32,541 nt of DNA, taken from the NCBI RefSeq assembly GCF_000378045.1, contig NZ_KB899122.1, positions 1 through 32,541 of the forward strand, read 5' to 3'. Below the pieces are notes generated by a model, which saw nothing but the letters and a program-made list of their open reading frames with translations, did not search any database and had not been told where the DNA came from. Position 1 is the stretch's first letter, and the number at the start of each line of letters is the position of its first letter. Source of the stretch: Marinobacterium rhizophilum DSM 18822. GTDB taxonomy: Bacteria; Pseudomonadota; Gammaproteobacteria; Pseudomonadales; Balneatricaceae. The position numbers and the translations under genes are program-made. Below, piece by piece: positions 25,237 to 32,541 of the stretch.

Positions 25237-26253
25237 CTATGCCTGCGTGTAAACAGTGCCTGTGCTTAACACAGCCCATCCCATGCGGGCCATCTTGTTG
25301 GCCAGGGCCACAACGGCGCGATTGACGCCTCTTTCAGCCTTGAGCCGATTGATCCAGTGACTGAGTGGATCCTGTTTTCTGGCCGATTGATTCATCACCG
25401 CTCGCGCACCATGGATCAGTAAGCCACGCAAATAACAGTCCCCTCGTTTGCTGATGCCTCGCAGAACGGCTTTCCCTCCACTGCTGTGCTGCTTGGGTAC
25501 CAGCCCCAGCGATGCCGATACGTCACGTCCCCGTCTGAAGGCGGCACCATTGCCTACGACGCTGCGGAAAACACTCGAAACAATGGGGCCGAACCCCGGT
25601 ATCGTCTGCAACCGTTGGCAGGCTTCATCCTGCTGGCTCAACACCTTCAACTCCAGGGTGTAGCTATCGATATGGGCGTCTAACTCCTTCAACTGCTGAT
25701 AACTGTGCGCCAGCAGTCGTCGGAAAAGTACGCTCAGCCCGTTTGCTGCGTCCTCCAGAATGGTCGGCAACCTTGAACGAATAAAACTAATCCCTTTCGG
25801 TAAAACGATGCCGTATTCCGCGAGCAAGCCGCGGGCCTGGTTACATAGCGCTGTTCTCTCCTTCAGACAGCGTTGCCGCATCCGATACAGGGCCTGCATG
25901 TCCTGTTGTTCTATCGTCTTGATCTCAACAAAATGTATCCTCGGCCGCCCTAACGCTTCCACAATCGCCAAGCCGTCGTTGAAGTCATTCTTGTTACCCT
26001 GAACCAGCGGTGTCACAAAATGGGGTGGAATCAGTTTGACCTGGTGCCCCAGCGCACGCAGTTGACGCCCCCAGTAATGCGCGCCTGCGCATGCCTCCAT
26101 ACCGACCAGGCACGGGGGCAGTTGGTTGATGAACTTCAGCAACTGGCCACGTTTAAGCATTTTTTTCTTTACGATCTGCTGGTGCTGGTCACAACAGACA
26201 GCGTGAAAAACGATCTTGGCTAAATCCAATCCTACGATCACAATGGTATTCAT
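25237..26253 (-). CDS. IS110-family (IS1111-type) transposase
   Basis: A 338-residue intact recombinase. The N-terminal RuvC-like DEDD domain has Asp in IVIVGLDLAKIVFH, Glu in CLVGMEACAGAHYW, and the Asp pair in GNKNDFNDGLAIVEA. The C-terminal Tnp domain has TIPGFGPIVSSVF, ASLGLVPKQHSSGGK, RGISKRGDCYLRGLLIHGAR and RAVVALANKMARMGW, with the catalytic Ser in the 'SSGGK' part. Full length, no stops or frameshifts, in contrast to every other transposase in the window. GGAGGAGACC lies just upstream of the ATG and may also serve as ribosome-binding site. GC content is higher than in the adjoining island genes. Confidence 0.95.
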   Translation of the reverse strand: MNTIVIVGLDLAKIVFHAVCCDQHQQIVKKKMLKRGQLLKFINQLPPCLVGMEACAGAHYWGRQLRALGHQVKLIPPHFVTPLVQGNKNDFNDGLAIVEALGRPRIHFVEIKTIEQQDMQALYRMRQRCLKERTALCNQARGLLAEYGIVLPKGISFIRSRLPTILEDAANGLSVLFRRLLAHSYQQLKELDAHIDSYTLELKVLSQQDEACQRLQTIPGFGPIVSSVFRSVVGNGAAFRRGRDVSASLGLVPKQHSSGGKAVLRGISKRGDCYLRGLLIHGARAVMNQSARKQDPLSHWINRLKAERGVNRAVVALANKMARMGWAVLSTGTVYTQA

Positions 26254-26321
26254 GGTCTCCTCCGTTTTTTGATGGTTCGTACACTTCCATCATGGCGCAT
26301 TCTGACGCCGACTCGGAAAGA

Positions 26322-26351
26322 GGGAGGAGACCATCTCATCGGCGGGTTAAT
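26322..26351. repeat. Right inverted repeat of the IS1111-type element
   Basis: GGGAGGAGACCAT and CGGGTTAAT separated by 8 bp, complementary to the left end. An extra inverted copy of the inner part, GGTCTCCTCC, lies at 26254-26263 directly before the transposase ATG, so the transcript leader could fold over the start site. Confidence 0.7.
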
Positions 26352-26353
26352 AC

Positions 26354-26478
26354 ATGAAGCAAGGATGCTTCATCATTGGCCTCAGGCCAATGCGAACCCC
26401 ACAAAAACCAGCACGTCCGCGCACTTGCGCCTGTTTTTGTGGGGCGACTGGCCAATAGCTGGGGAAGCTATTTGCCAG
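26354..26478. repeat. Array of four consecutive hairpins next to the IS right end
   Basis: Four inverted repeats follow each other: ATGAAGCA/TGCTTCAT (26354-26373, loop AGGA); CATTGGCC/GGCCAATG (26374-26392, loop TCA); CCCCACAAAAAC/GTTTTTGTGGGG (26397-26444, 24-nt loop that itself contains GCGC-ACTT-GCGC); and CTGGC-C-AATAGCT/AGCTATT-T-GCCAG (26448-26478, one mismatch). The block is flanked by direct repeats GGTTAATA at 26345-26352 (shared with the IS end) and 26482-26489. No protein is encoded. The third hairpin could act as a terminator in either direction. The block may be a REP/BIME-like or MITE-like target. Confidence 0.65.
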
Positions 26479-26489
26479 CTAGGTTAATA

Positions 26490-26735
26490 ACGTGGTGAGC
26501 TACTATTTGTTCACACCGTGTATTTCTAGGTATTAATCGATCGGTTGTTTTCGACGATTTCTAGAAGTGAAAGCCAAGACTCTGATATCTGCCCGCCCTC
26601 CCGGTCTTCGAAATTTTCGAATACCCGCTTACCAACAAAGCAATTCCAAGTAGCAAACGATAGCTCCTATACTCAACTGCCTCCAAGTAACGCCACGATT
26701 AGAATATACAAATAATAAATCAGGAGACACCTATC
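26490..26735. other. Upstream region of the aldehyde/alcohol dehydrogenase cluster
   Basis: No gene is seen. The stretch should carry the promoter for the rightward cluster that starts at 26736. CAGGAG lies 8-13 nt before that ATG. TTCGAAATTTTCGAA near 26608-26622 is a 15-bp odd palindrome (TTCGAAA-T-TTTCGAA) and could be a regulator site. Confidence 0.4.
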
Positions 26736-28199
26736 ATGCACAATCAAGCGACTTCGAATGTTTCGTTCAACCTGCACAGCATCCTCGACAACCCGTTCAG
26801 GTTGTTGATTAACGGTAAACTTGTGGCCTGTGATCGTACGTTTGATGTTTTCAACCCGGCCAACAATGAGGTCATTGCCCAAGCGCCTGTAGGTTCTTCC
26901 TCCCAACTCGAAACGGCCATCGAAGCGGCGAAAGCGGCTTTCAGCAATTGGGCCAGCCTCTCCGCCGACGAGCGCGGAGACTATATTCTAAAATATGCTG
27001 ATGCCCTAGAGGAACGTAAAGAGGCACTGGCTGCACTGCTGACGCTCGAACAGGGCAAGCCTTTCCATACTATGGCCACCGAAGAGGTCAACGCCGCCAT
27101 CTACTGGGTCCGCGAGGTGGCCAAACGTCGACTTCCTATTGAGACTATCGAGGATACCGATGACCATGTAGTGGAAGTGCACCATACGCCGCTTGGCGTG
27201 GTCGGCGCAATTACCCCTTGGAACTTCCCGGTACTGCTGGGACTATGGAAAATCGCGCCGTGCCTAGTCACGGGTAATACCATGGTGCTAAAACCCTCCC
27301 CCTACACTCCGCTGACCTCGCTGTTCTTCGGCGAAATCGCAGCAAAGATCTTCCCGGCCGGCGTACTCAACATCGTATCTGGGGGCAACGAGCTTGGCCA
27401 GCAGATGACCGAACACCCTGATATCGCCAAGATCAGCTTTACTGGCTCCACCCAGACTGGCCAGAAGGTCATGCAAAGCGGCGCTACCAATCTCAAACGG
27501 ATCACGCTGGAGCTCGGCGGCAACGACGCGGCCGTGGTACTGGACGATGCCGATTGGGAATCGATCATTCCGACTCTGTTCTGGGCAGCATTCGGCAACT
27601 CCGGCCAGTGGTGTATCGCGGTCAAGCGGCTGTATGTACATTCGAGTATCCACACTCAGTTCGTCAAGGCGTTCGTCCAGTTCGCCCAGGACAAGAAGGT
27701 GGGCAACGGCATGGATCCGACCACTGATTTGGGCCCGATCCAAAACAAGATGCAATACGACAAGCTAGTCAGTCTGTTCAGAGATACCCAGAAACAGGGT
27801 TACAAGGTGCCGCTGGGTGGTGTGATCGACGAATCCCTAGCCGGCAACTTTGTCCCTATCACCATCGTAGACAATCCGCCCGAGGACAGCAGAATCGTTC
27901 AAGAGGAGCCATTCGGCCCGATTCTGCCAATCATCGCGTTCAACGATGTGGACGATGTGGTCGCTCGAGTCAATGCCACTCCTTATGGTCTTGCCGGCTC
28001 GGTCTGGGGACGCGACCGCGCACGCGCCATCGAAGTATCCAAGCGTATCCAAGCCGGTACCGTCTGGGTCAATGAGATCCACATCCACGGTGTCGATATC
28101 CCCTTCGGTGGCCACAAGATGTCGGGAATGGGGGTCGAAAACGGCCACGAAGGTCTGTGTGAGTTCACCAATACCAAGACATACATGTTCAAAAAATAA
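26736..28199 (+). CDS. NAD(P)-dependent aldehyde dehydrogenase
   Basis: A 487-residue aldehyde dehydrogenase with all catalytic parts: Asn163 in AITPWNFPV, Glu259 in TLELGGNDA, and Cys293 in NSGQWCIAVK. EEPFGPILPI and the ending VDIPFGGHKMSGMGVENG fit a broad-specificity aldehyde dehydrogenase. A good ribosome-binding site (CAGGAG) precedes the ATG. It is the first gene of a rightward cluster with a DUF1097-like membrane protein, a periplasmic GMC alcohol dehydrogenase and cytochrome c. The likely job is to oxidise the aldehyde produced by the GMC enzyme to the acid. It is GC-rich and host-like in composition, unlike the island aldehyde dehydrogenase at 8-9.5 kb, and the two are not recent duplicates. 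Confidence 0.93.
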   Translation: MHNQATSNVSFNLHSILDNPFRLLINGKLVACDRTFDVFNPANNEVIAQAPVGSSSQLETAIEAAKAAFSNWASLSADERGDYILKYADALEERKEALAALLTLEQGKPFHTMATEEVNAAIYWVREVAKRRLPIETIEDTDDHVVEVHHTPLGVVGAITPWNFPVLLGLWKIAPCLVTGNTMVLKPSPYTPLTSLFFGEIAAKIFPAGVLNIVSGGNELGQQMTEHPDIAKISFTGSTQTGQKVMQSGATNLKRITLELGGNDAAVVLDDADWESIIPTLFWAAFGNSGQWCIAVKRLYVHSSIHTQFVKAFVQFAQDKKVGNGMDPTTDLGPIQNKMQYDKLVSLFRDTQKQGYKVPLGGVIDESLAGNFVPITIVDNPPEDSRIVQEEPFGPILPIIAFNDVDDVVARVNATPYGLAGSVWGRDRARAIEVSKRIQAGTVWVNEIHIHGVDIPFGGHKMSGMGVENGHEGLCEFTNTKTYMFKK

Positions 28200-28207
28200 T
28201 CGCCGTA

Positions 28208-28233
28208 TGTGACACCGCCCCGTCGGTGTCACA
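28208..28233. other. Intercistronic hairpin after the aldehyde dehydrogenase gene
   Basis: TGTGACACCG pairs perfectly with CGGTGTCACA (10 bp) around a 6-nt loop, starting 9 bp after the stop codon. It is not followed by a T-run but by AAATACAAAAATAATAAGGAG, the ribosome-binding region of the next gene. I read it as an mRNA stabiliser or partial terminator within the operon. Confidence 0.55.
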
Positions 28234-28260
28234 AATACAAAAATAATAAGGAGACAAAAT

Positions 28261-28776
28261 ATGGTGGCAATTTATGCCTACGCATTGACTGGTGCAGTCA
28301 TCGCCTCGCTCGCAACCTGGGCCTTTCTGAGTTATCCCGGCCTGCTTATATGGTCCGCTTTCATCGGCTGGGCCGGCTTTCTCCATTCCGGTGGAGGAAA
28401 AGACGTGGTTCGTTCGGTTCTTACATCGATGTATTTCGGGGCATTCATGGCCTGGCTTTTTGCCCTGCTTATCACAGGCGGAAATTTCCAGATCCCGTTA
28501 CCGGTAAGCGCCGCTGTAATCGTTGCAGTAATGGCACCGATTATGATAATTGCCTCGAAAATGTCTTTACTAAGCGTCGTACCGGCAACCTTTTACGGAT
28601 TTGCTTGTAGCTTTGCTTACCTCGCACAGACACCAGGAATGTTCACATTCGAAGCGCTCACGACTGTGACAATTTCCAACGTTATATTCGTTGTTCCCTT
28701 TTCACTAACCATCGGTGTTTTACTCGGCTCACTACAGGTATTCATGTCCACTGTACTTACTAGTGCCCCTGAATGA
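28261..28776 (+). CDS. DUF1097-like integral membrane protein
   Basis: A 171-residue protein consisting almost entirely of membrane helices, about six. The segment LIWSAFIGWAGFLHSGGGKD resembles the DUF1097 family motif with its GGG after helix two. No function is established for that family. AAGGAG lies upstream of the ATG. Its position between an aldehyde dehydrogenase and a GMC dehydrogenase gene suggests transport or sensing of the alcohol, aldehyde or acid of that pathway, which is inference only. Confidence 0.75.
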   Translation: MVAIYAYALTGAVIASLATWAFLSYPGLLIWSAFIGWAGFLHSGGGKDVVRSVLTSMYFGAFMAWLFALLITGGNFQIPLPVSAAVIVAVMAPIMIIASKMSLLSVVPATFYGFACSFAYLAQTPGMFTFEALTTVTISNVIFVVPFSLTIGVLLGSLQVFMSTVLTSAPE

Positions 28777-28866
28777 GTGGTACTCAGGCCATAAAATAAG
28801 CGTATCGATATTGCCGACAAGGGTCTCCAGTTCGAGAACAGCTTCAAGCAATATTCCCGTCTCAAC

Positions 28867-28886
28867 ATCCGATCCCCTCATCGGAT
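28867..28886. other. Hairpin upstream of the GMC dehydrogenase gene
   Basis: ATCCGAT/ATCGGAT, a 7-bp perfect stem with a 6-nt C-rich loop, lies 50 bp before the GMC start in the 159-bp gap after the membrane-protein gene. No T-run follows. It could be an operator or RNA structure. Confidence 0.4.
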
Positions 28887-28935
28887 CTGAACGTCCACGC
28901 ACATAAAAAAGTTCCAATTCCGGAAAGGAGACAAC

Positions 28936-30651
28936 ATGTCACTCGATAAAAAGACGCTCGCCAGTATTCTGCGAGATTACAGCGAAGGCGACTTGGGGCG
29001 GCGTGACTTTCTAAAGCGCGCTTCCCTGTTGGGGATCTCGACCGCAATGGCAGGCTCCCTGGCGACGGTCTATTCGAACAGAGTCTTCGCCGCGTCAACC
29101 AAAGAAGTCGATTCCATTGATGATGGCTACGACTACATTATCGTCGGTTCCGGCTCAGCTGGTTCCGCCTTGGCATACCGCCTTGCCACTACCACCGACG
29201 CCCGCATTCTAGTGCTTGAGGCAGGAGGCATGGACGATGTTCCGGAAATTCACGATCCGCGTAAGTGGGCCCAGGTGCTGGGCACACGTGCGTCCAAGTG
29301 GTTCCGCACCACCAAACAGGGATACACCGCGAACCGTGAGCACAGCTGGCCACGAGGCAACGTCATTGGCGGAACCAGCTGTCTGAACGCAATGATCTAT
29401 GCACGCGGTCACCAAAGCGATTTTAATAGCTGGGCGTACGATGGTTGCGTTGGCTGGGATTACCAGTCTGTGCTAGCTGACTATAAAGCGCTTGAAGACT
29501 ACGAGGGCGGAGAAAACGACTATCGAGGGACCGGTGGGCCATTGCCGGTGACGCGCCCTCAACCTAACTTGCGTCATCCAGGTGGGCAGATGTTCATCGA
29601 TGCATCGAAGGCACTCGGGTTTAAAGAAACCGATGACTTCAATGGGCCTCAGATGGAAGGTCCGAGTTGGGTCAATTTCACCATCAAGGACCAACGGCGA
29701 CAGTCCACTGGCGTGGCCTTCCTCAAGCCTGCGATGGAGCGCAAGAACCTGACGGTTCTGACCGACGCACCGGCACTACGTATTGTTACCGAAAATGGCC
29801 GCTGTATCGGCGTGGAGTACCTGCATGCGGGTAAACCACAGCTGGTACGTGCCGACAAGGAAGTGATCCTTTCTGCCGGTGCCATCGATTCGCCGCGCCT
29901 TCTAATGCATTCAGGTATCGGTCGTAGCGCCGATCTGAAGGAGGCTGGTATCGACCCGATCGTGGACCTGGCCGGTGTCGGACAGAACCTGCAGGACCAC
30001 GTGCTGGGTGGAGGGCCGAACTATGAATCGCCAATTGCCGTACCGGAGTCCAACTATAACGCTTCGGAAGTCTATATGTGGGCTAAGTCGGACAACCGGC
30101 TTGCTGGTCCGGACATGATCACCCTCTATCTCAGCGTCCCGTTTTCAACACCTGCGCTGCCGATGAAGGGCATCAAGAACGGCTGGTCTATCCTTTCCGG
30201 ACTTGCACGACCAACCAGCACTGGATCGATTCGACTCAAGTCGAACAAGATAAACGATGCGCCAATCATCAACCCGAACTATCTGGCCACTGAGCATGAC
30301 CGTCGGGTGTTCTCTCAAGCCACTGAACTGGCCCGGGAGACAGCCCTTCAGTCAGCATTTGCCCCGGTTCGAGCGAAAGAATGGCTCCCCGGCCCTACTA
30401 TCAAATCCGGTAGCGTAGAATGGGATGAGTTCATCGCCAAAAGCGCTAATACCTTCTTCCATCCGACATCCACCTGCAAGATGGGCGTGGACGACATGTC
30501 CGTTGTCGATCCAGAGCTTCGTGTATACGGAATTTCCGGTCTACGCATTGCCGATGCATCGATCATGCCAAATATCACGACCGGCAACACTAATGCGCCT
30601 TCTATCATGATCGGCTGGAAGTGCGCTGAACTAATTCGGGGCGCAACCTAA
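28936..30651 (+). CDS. Tat-exported GMC-family alcohol dehydrogenase
   Basis: A 571-residue FAD-dependent GMC oxidoreductase. The N-terminus has a twin-arginine signal, RRDFLKR (residues 22-28), followed by a hydrophobic stretch and an 'FAAS' cleavage area near 51-54. The mature protein begins with the FAD motif YIIVGSGSAGSALA (67-80) and LEAGG. WPRGNVIGGTSCLNAM is the GMC signature, ILSAGAIDSPRLLMHSGIG is the second, and the C-terminus carries FFHPTSTCKMG with the active-site His, then NTNAPSIMIG with the partner residue. Tat export implies FAD insertion in the cytoplasm and action in the periplasm, with electrons passed to a carrier rather than NAD. The cytochrome c gene next door is the obvious acceptor. 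The alcohol substrate is unknown. Confidence 0.94.
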   Translation: MSLDKKTLASILRDYSEGDLGRRDFLKRASLLGISTAMAGSLATVYSNRVFAASTKEVDSIDDGYDYIIVGSGSAGSALAYRLATTTDARILVLEAGGMDDVPEIHDPRKWAQVLGTRASKWFRTTKQGYTANREHSWPRGNVIGGTSCLNAMIYARGHQSDFNSWAYDGCVGWDYQSVLADYKALEDYEGGENDYRGTGGPLPVTRPQPNLRHPGGQMFIDASKALGFKETDDFNGPQMEGPSWVNFTIKDQRRQSTGVAFLKPAMERKNLTVLTDAPALRIVTENGRCIGVEYLHAGKPQLVRADKEVILSAGAIDSPRLLMHSGIGRSADLKEAGIDPIVDLAGVGQNLQDHVLGGGPNYESPIAVPESNYNASEVYMWAKSDNRLAGPDMITLYLSVPFSTPALPMKGIKNGWSILSGLARPTSTGSIRLKSNKINDAPIINPNYLATEHDRRVFSQATELARETALQSAFAPVRAKEWLPGPTIKSGSVEWDEFIAKSANTFFHPTSTCKMGVDDMSVVDPELRVYGISGLRIADASIMPNITTGNTNAPSIMIGWKCAELIRGAT

Positions 30652-30669
30652 AAATTTACATACGCATTG

Positions 30670-30706
30670 CGAGGTGACAGCACCATGTCACCTCGAATTT
30701 TTCTTT
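30670..30706 (+). terminator. Rho-independent terminator after the GMC gene
   Basis: CGAGGTGACA pairs with TGTCACCTCG (perfect 10-bp stem, 6-nt loop) and is followed by AATTTTTCTTT. It starts 18 bp after the GMC stop and lies directly before the cytochrome c gene, so it would reduce read-through into that gene. Confidence 0.8.
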
Positions 30707-30721
30707 AATAGGGTACGATTT

Positions 30722-31120
30722 ATGATTTTCCGACTAACTCCAAGAACCTATCGTTCATTTGCCATTACTCCCGTTCTGTTTTGCGCTATCGTCTCACCAG
30801 TACAAGCAATGCAACCCGACGCTCAGCGTGGCCGGGAAGTTTTCAAACAGTGCGAGGGGTGTCACTCGATGGAAGCGGACGTTCATCTTTACGGCCCCTC
30901 CCTACATGGTGTGGTTAACCGCCCTGCCGGCAAACTTGAAAGTTACGATTATTCTGATGCGCTTGGCGCGGTAGATTTTCAGTGGACCTCTGGGCACCTG
31001 CAACAATGGCTACAAGACGAGCCAAAGAACATGGTTCCTGGTACGCGCATGGAATTCCCAGGCCTTCCAGATAAGCAGAATATCGACGATCTGATAAAAT
31101 TTTTGGAATCTCCACAATAG
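30722..31120 (+). CDS. Periplasmic class I cytochrome c
   Basis: A 132-residue protein with a Sec signal peptide (hydrophobic to about residue 26, ending SPVQA before M30). The haem-binding motif is CEGCH (residues 44-48). The distal ligand is probably Met110 in the MVPGTRMEFPG segment, as in small cytochromes of the c550/c2 type. I place the start at the ATG at 30722, with AGGG upstream; the longer frame from 30674 runs through the terminator. As the gene after a Tat-exported GMC dehydrogenase, it most likely takes its electrons to the terminal oxidase. The terminator between them suggests lower or separate expression. Confidence 0.92.
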   Translation: MIFRLTPRTYRSFAITPVLFCAIVSPVQAMQPDAQRGREVFKQCEGCHSMEADVHLYGPSLHGVVNRPAGKLESYDYSDALGAVDFQWTSGHLQQWLQDEPKNMVPGTRMEFPGLPDKQNIDDLIKFLESPQ

Positions 31121-31697
31121 TGACATTGGCAGACGCCATATTAGACGGCATATCATGCTGAATTAAGTTCACGGACTAGGCAACCGTAAACAGCGATTAT
31201 TGATCGATGGGGAGCCTGAAGATTCGCTCTCTTCCTCAAAGCGGGACTGGCGCCTGCATCAGTCCCGCGCAAGACACAGTAACCTCTGAATAACCTCTCT
31301 GAAATTTAAATCGTTTTCGATATGGATAAGGTTGGAGACACGTCACTCATCGCTAAAAATTAGTACGCAAAAAATCTTTTTTCTATTATGACCAGCTAGT
31401 TACGTCTTTCTGACTGGAAAGAAAACAACCTTGTCTCCAGCTGCAAACCTGTTTAATAACACAGTCTCCCTGACAAGACATTAAAGCCCATCATTACTAA
31501 CTACCTACCCCATATTATTTTTTACCTTTTAAAATACATAACGCTTACAAAGTCCTCGACAAGAACAAGCAACGCTACTTCCTTCCAGTTTCCCTAGATT
31601 TGTGTTTCTAAGCCCATTGCAGTCTATACTGTTAGCATAGCGTTAGCATTTAGGTTCTATCCAATGCTTATTGACGATAACCAGAGAGATTATAACT
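31121..31697. other. Intergenic region with one hairpin and a short direct repeat
   Basis: No gene is seen in 577 bp. GCGGGACTG/CAGTCCCGC (31241-31268, 9-bp stem, 10-nt loop) could end transcription from the cytochrome gene, although no T-run follows on the plus strand. The sequence becomes AT-rich from about 31350. TATACT at 31625-31630 is a possible -10 element for the next gene, followed by two GTTAGCAT copies at 31631-31638 and 31642-31649 (11-bp period, about one helical turn). Confidence 0.45.
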
Positions 31698-32168
31698 ATG
31701 TCTTCTGTTGATTTGGACTCAACGTTGCAACTATATCCACTGGAATCCCTGAGGCAGATGTCTACATTCGGAGCCGTCTCGGATGCCTTCATTAAGCAAG
31801 CTCTGTCACTCAGCCAGATCATTAATCTAAAAAAGGGAGAAATCCTGTTTAAAAAAGGGGACAATCCTGATGAATTTTTCATTGTCCTTGAAGGAAACAT
31901 CACTGTCTACGATACCACAAATACTGGTCAACATATAATACGTACAACTGAAACGGGAGAAAGTATAGGCTTCTCTTCCATGATAGGGCTTAGGCCTCGG
32001 CTATTCAGTGGTGCGGCCAGTTATAAATGTACCGTGTTGCGAATTTCCAGCAGAGCGTTTGCAGAACTATATGATTGGGACCTACAGCAATTTGCTATCT
32101 TCTTTATGAACCTATCGCGAGATATGAGCCGTTTTCTTCGAGACAGCACCTACAGCAATGAAAAATAG
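31698..32168 (+). CDS. Cyclic nucleotide-binding domain protein without DNA-binding domain
   Basis: A 156-residue protein made of one cNMP-binding/CRP-like beta-roll. It shows LKKGEILFKKGDNPDEFFIV and LEGNITVYD, then ETGESIGFSSMIGLRPRLFS where the phosphate-binding cassette lies, and a C-terminal helix CTVLRISSRAFAELYD. CRP/FNR regulators add an HTH domain after this; here the protein ends with a short helix, so it cannot bind DNA in the CRP manner. The cassette lacks the usual 'GE.[AG]L...PR[AS]A' arrangement, so cyclic nucleotide binding is doubtful. I use the ATG at 31698 (GAGAG upstream), not the TTG at 31671. No partner gene lies nearby. Confidence 0.85.
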   Translation: MSSVDLDSTLQLYPLESLRQMSTFGAVSDAFIKQALSLSQIINLKKGEILFKKGDNPDEFFIVLEGNITVYDTTNTGQHIIRTTETGESIGFSSMIGLRPRLFSGAASYKCTVLRISSRAFAELYDWDLQQFAIFFMNLSRDMSRFLRDSTYSNEK

Positions 32169-32541
32169 AGATATATTTTTAGGGGTATTAATATTTTTTA
32201 TATAAGCACGTCTCGGACCTAGAAATCAACTTTAAAGTGTGACGCACGCCTATGCTGCCTGTAAGTATACCTAGAATAACGATTATGGGCATGTTCAGTT
32301 TATACTCAATGAATTAAACATTGTTTAATCAAAGAATTGCAAGTTTAAGGTTCGACTACTTGGGGCCACAGCGACTAGGAAGGTTGCTACCGGCACAGGC
32401 CGTGTGAAAACTCTTGTGATTAGGAAATCGTACCGGCAGGAAAGTATACAAGGCGATTACGAGCCGTGTCAGTGACCCTCCTTCATATCATCCCAGAAAC
32501 TTTCGAATACGCCCGCTGGAAAGGTTGGCGCTTTTCAGCGG
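32169..32541. other. Gene-free right end of the window
   Basis: I see no credible coding sequence on either strand up to the window edge. The stretch around 32393-32412, GCACAGGCCGTGTGAAAACT, resembles the ends of some insertion sequences, but a partner end is not in view. Confidence 0.35.

Larger units (their letters stand above)
24953..26351 (-). mobile_element. Intact IS110-family (IS1111-type) insertion sequence
   Basis: The element is bounded by inverted repeats. At the left, ATTAACCCG (24953-24961) and ATGGTCTCCTCCC (24965-24977); at the right, GGGAGGAGACCAT (26322-26334) and CGGGTTAAT (26343-26351). The two halves of each repeat are separated by 3 bp on the left and 8 bp on the right. 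About 1.4 kb total, with one undamaged transposase gene. Subterminal repeats of this kind are characteristic of the IS1111 subgroup, whereas classical IS110 members lack them. No target duplication is expected for this family. It marks the right edge of the island. Confidence 0.82.

Noticed and set aside
26354-26489. CRISPR array or integron attC sites for the hairpin block
   Set aside because: The four stems differ from each other, no regular spacers exist, and no attC core sites or integrase gene are seen.
32370-32541. Insertion-sequence end at the right edge
   Set aside because: One motif resembles IS termini, but no transposase code or partner repeat is visible in the window.
1-32541. 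tRNA, rRNA or phage integrase genes as island attachment sites
   Set aside because: No tRNA- or rRNA-like sequence and no integrase gene was noticed at either island border.

Overview
The window looks like a gammaproteobacterial chromosome, perhaps Halomonas- or Pseudomonas-like. This rests on the PntB sequence, the P. aeruginosa-like itaconate gene order and the GMC dehydrogenase/cytochrome c genes; I cannot name the species. GC-rich host-type genes lie at both ends: the pntB 3' end at the left, and an aldehyde dehydrogenase / DUF1097-like / GMC dehydrogenase / cytochrome c cluster plus a cyclic-nucleotide-binding protein at the right. Between about 0.7 and 26.4 kb is a visibly more AT-rich catabolic island bordered and interrupted by insertion-sequence (IS) debris.

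Left part (0.4-4.4 kb): pntB and a terminator, the tail of a truncated convergent gene, scrambled IS3-family pieces, a frameshifted LysR C-terminus, an intact LysR regulator, an internally deleted IS110 transposase and a frameshifted IS5 transposase.

Left operon (14.1 down to 4.4 kb, minus strand): periplasmic binding protein, LivH-, LivM-, LivG- and LivF-type ABC importer subunits, an aldehyde dehydrogenase, a short-chain dehydrogenase, a CitF-type CoA-transferase without the other citrate lyase genes, a hotdog thioesterase, and a short, very divergent MmgE/PrpD-like protein. The genes are tightly packed and probably co-transcribed. They suggest uptake, oxidation and CoA activation of a small acid, or of an alcohol precursor of one.

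Centre (14.1-16.1 kb): about 2 kb between two divergent operons, holding IS66 and IS3 remnants and no intact gene.

Right operon (16.1-21.7 kb, plus strand): itaconyl-CoA hydratase-like protein (Ich), acyl-CoA dehydrogenase, MmgE/PrpD protein, class III CoA-transferase (Ict) and CitE-like lyase (Ccl). This is the gene content and order of the known Pseudomonas itaconate-degradation cluster (itaconate to itaconyl-CoA to citramalyl-CoA to pyruvate plus acetyl-CoA), but without the small gene usually found between the dehydrogenase and PrpD genes. A further aldehyde dehydrogenase and a second LysR, related to the first, follow. The two LysR genes bracket the two operons.

Right boundary (24.95-26.5 kb): an intact IS110/IS1111-type element with inverted repeats and a candidate structured RNA in its non-coding end, then a block of four consecutive hairpins.

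The most interesting candidate system is the pair of divergent operons. Together they may form an enlarged itaconate or branched C5-dicarboxylate pathway with an ABC importer, two unrelated CoA-transferases and two PrpD-family proteins, one of them degenerate.
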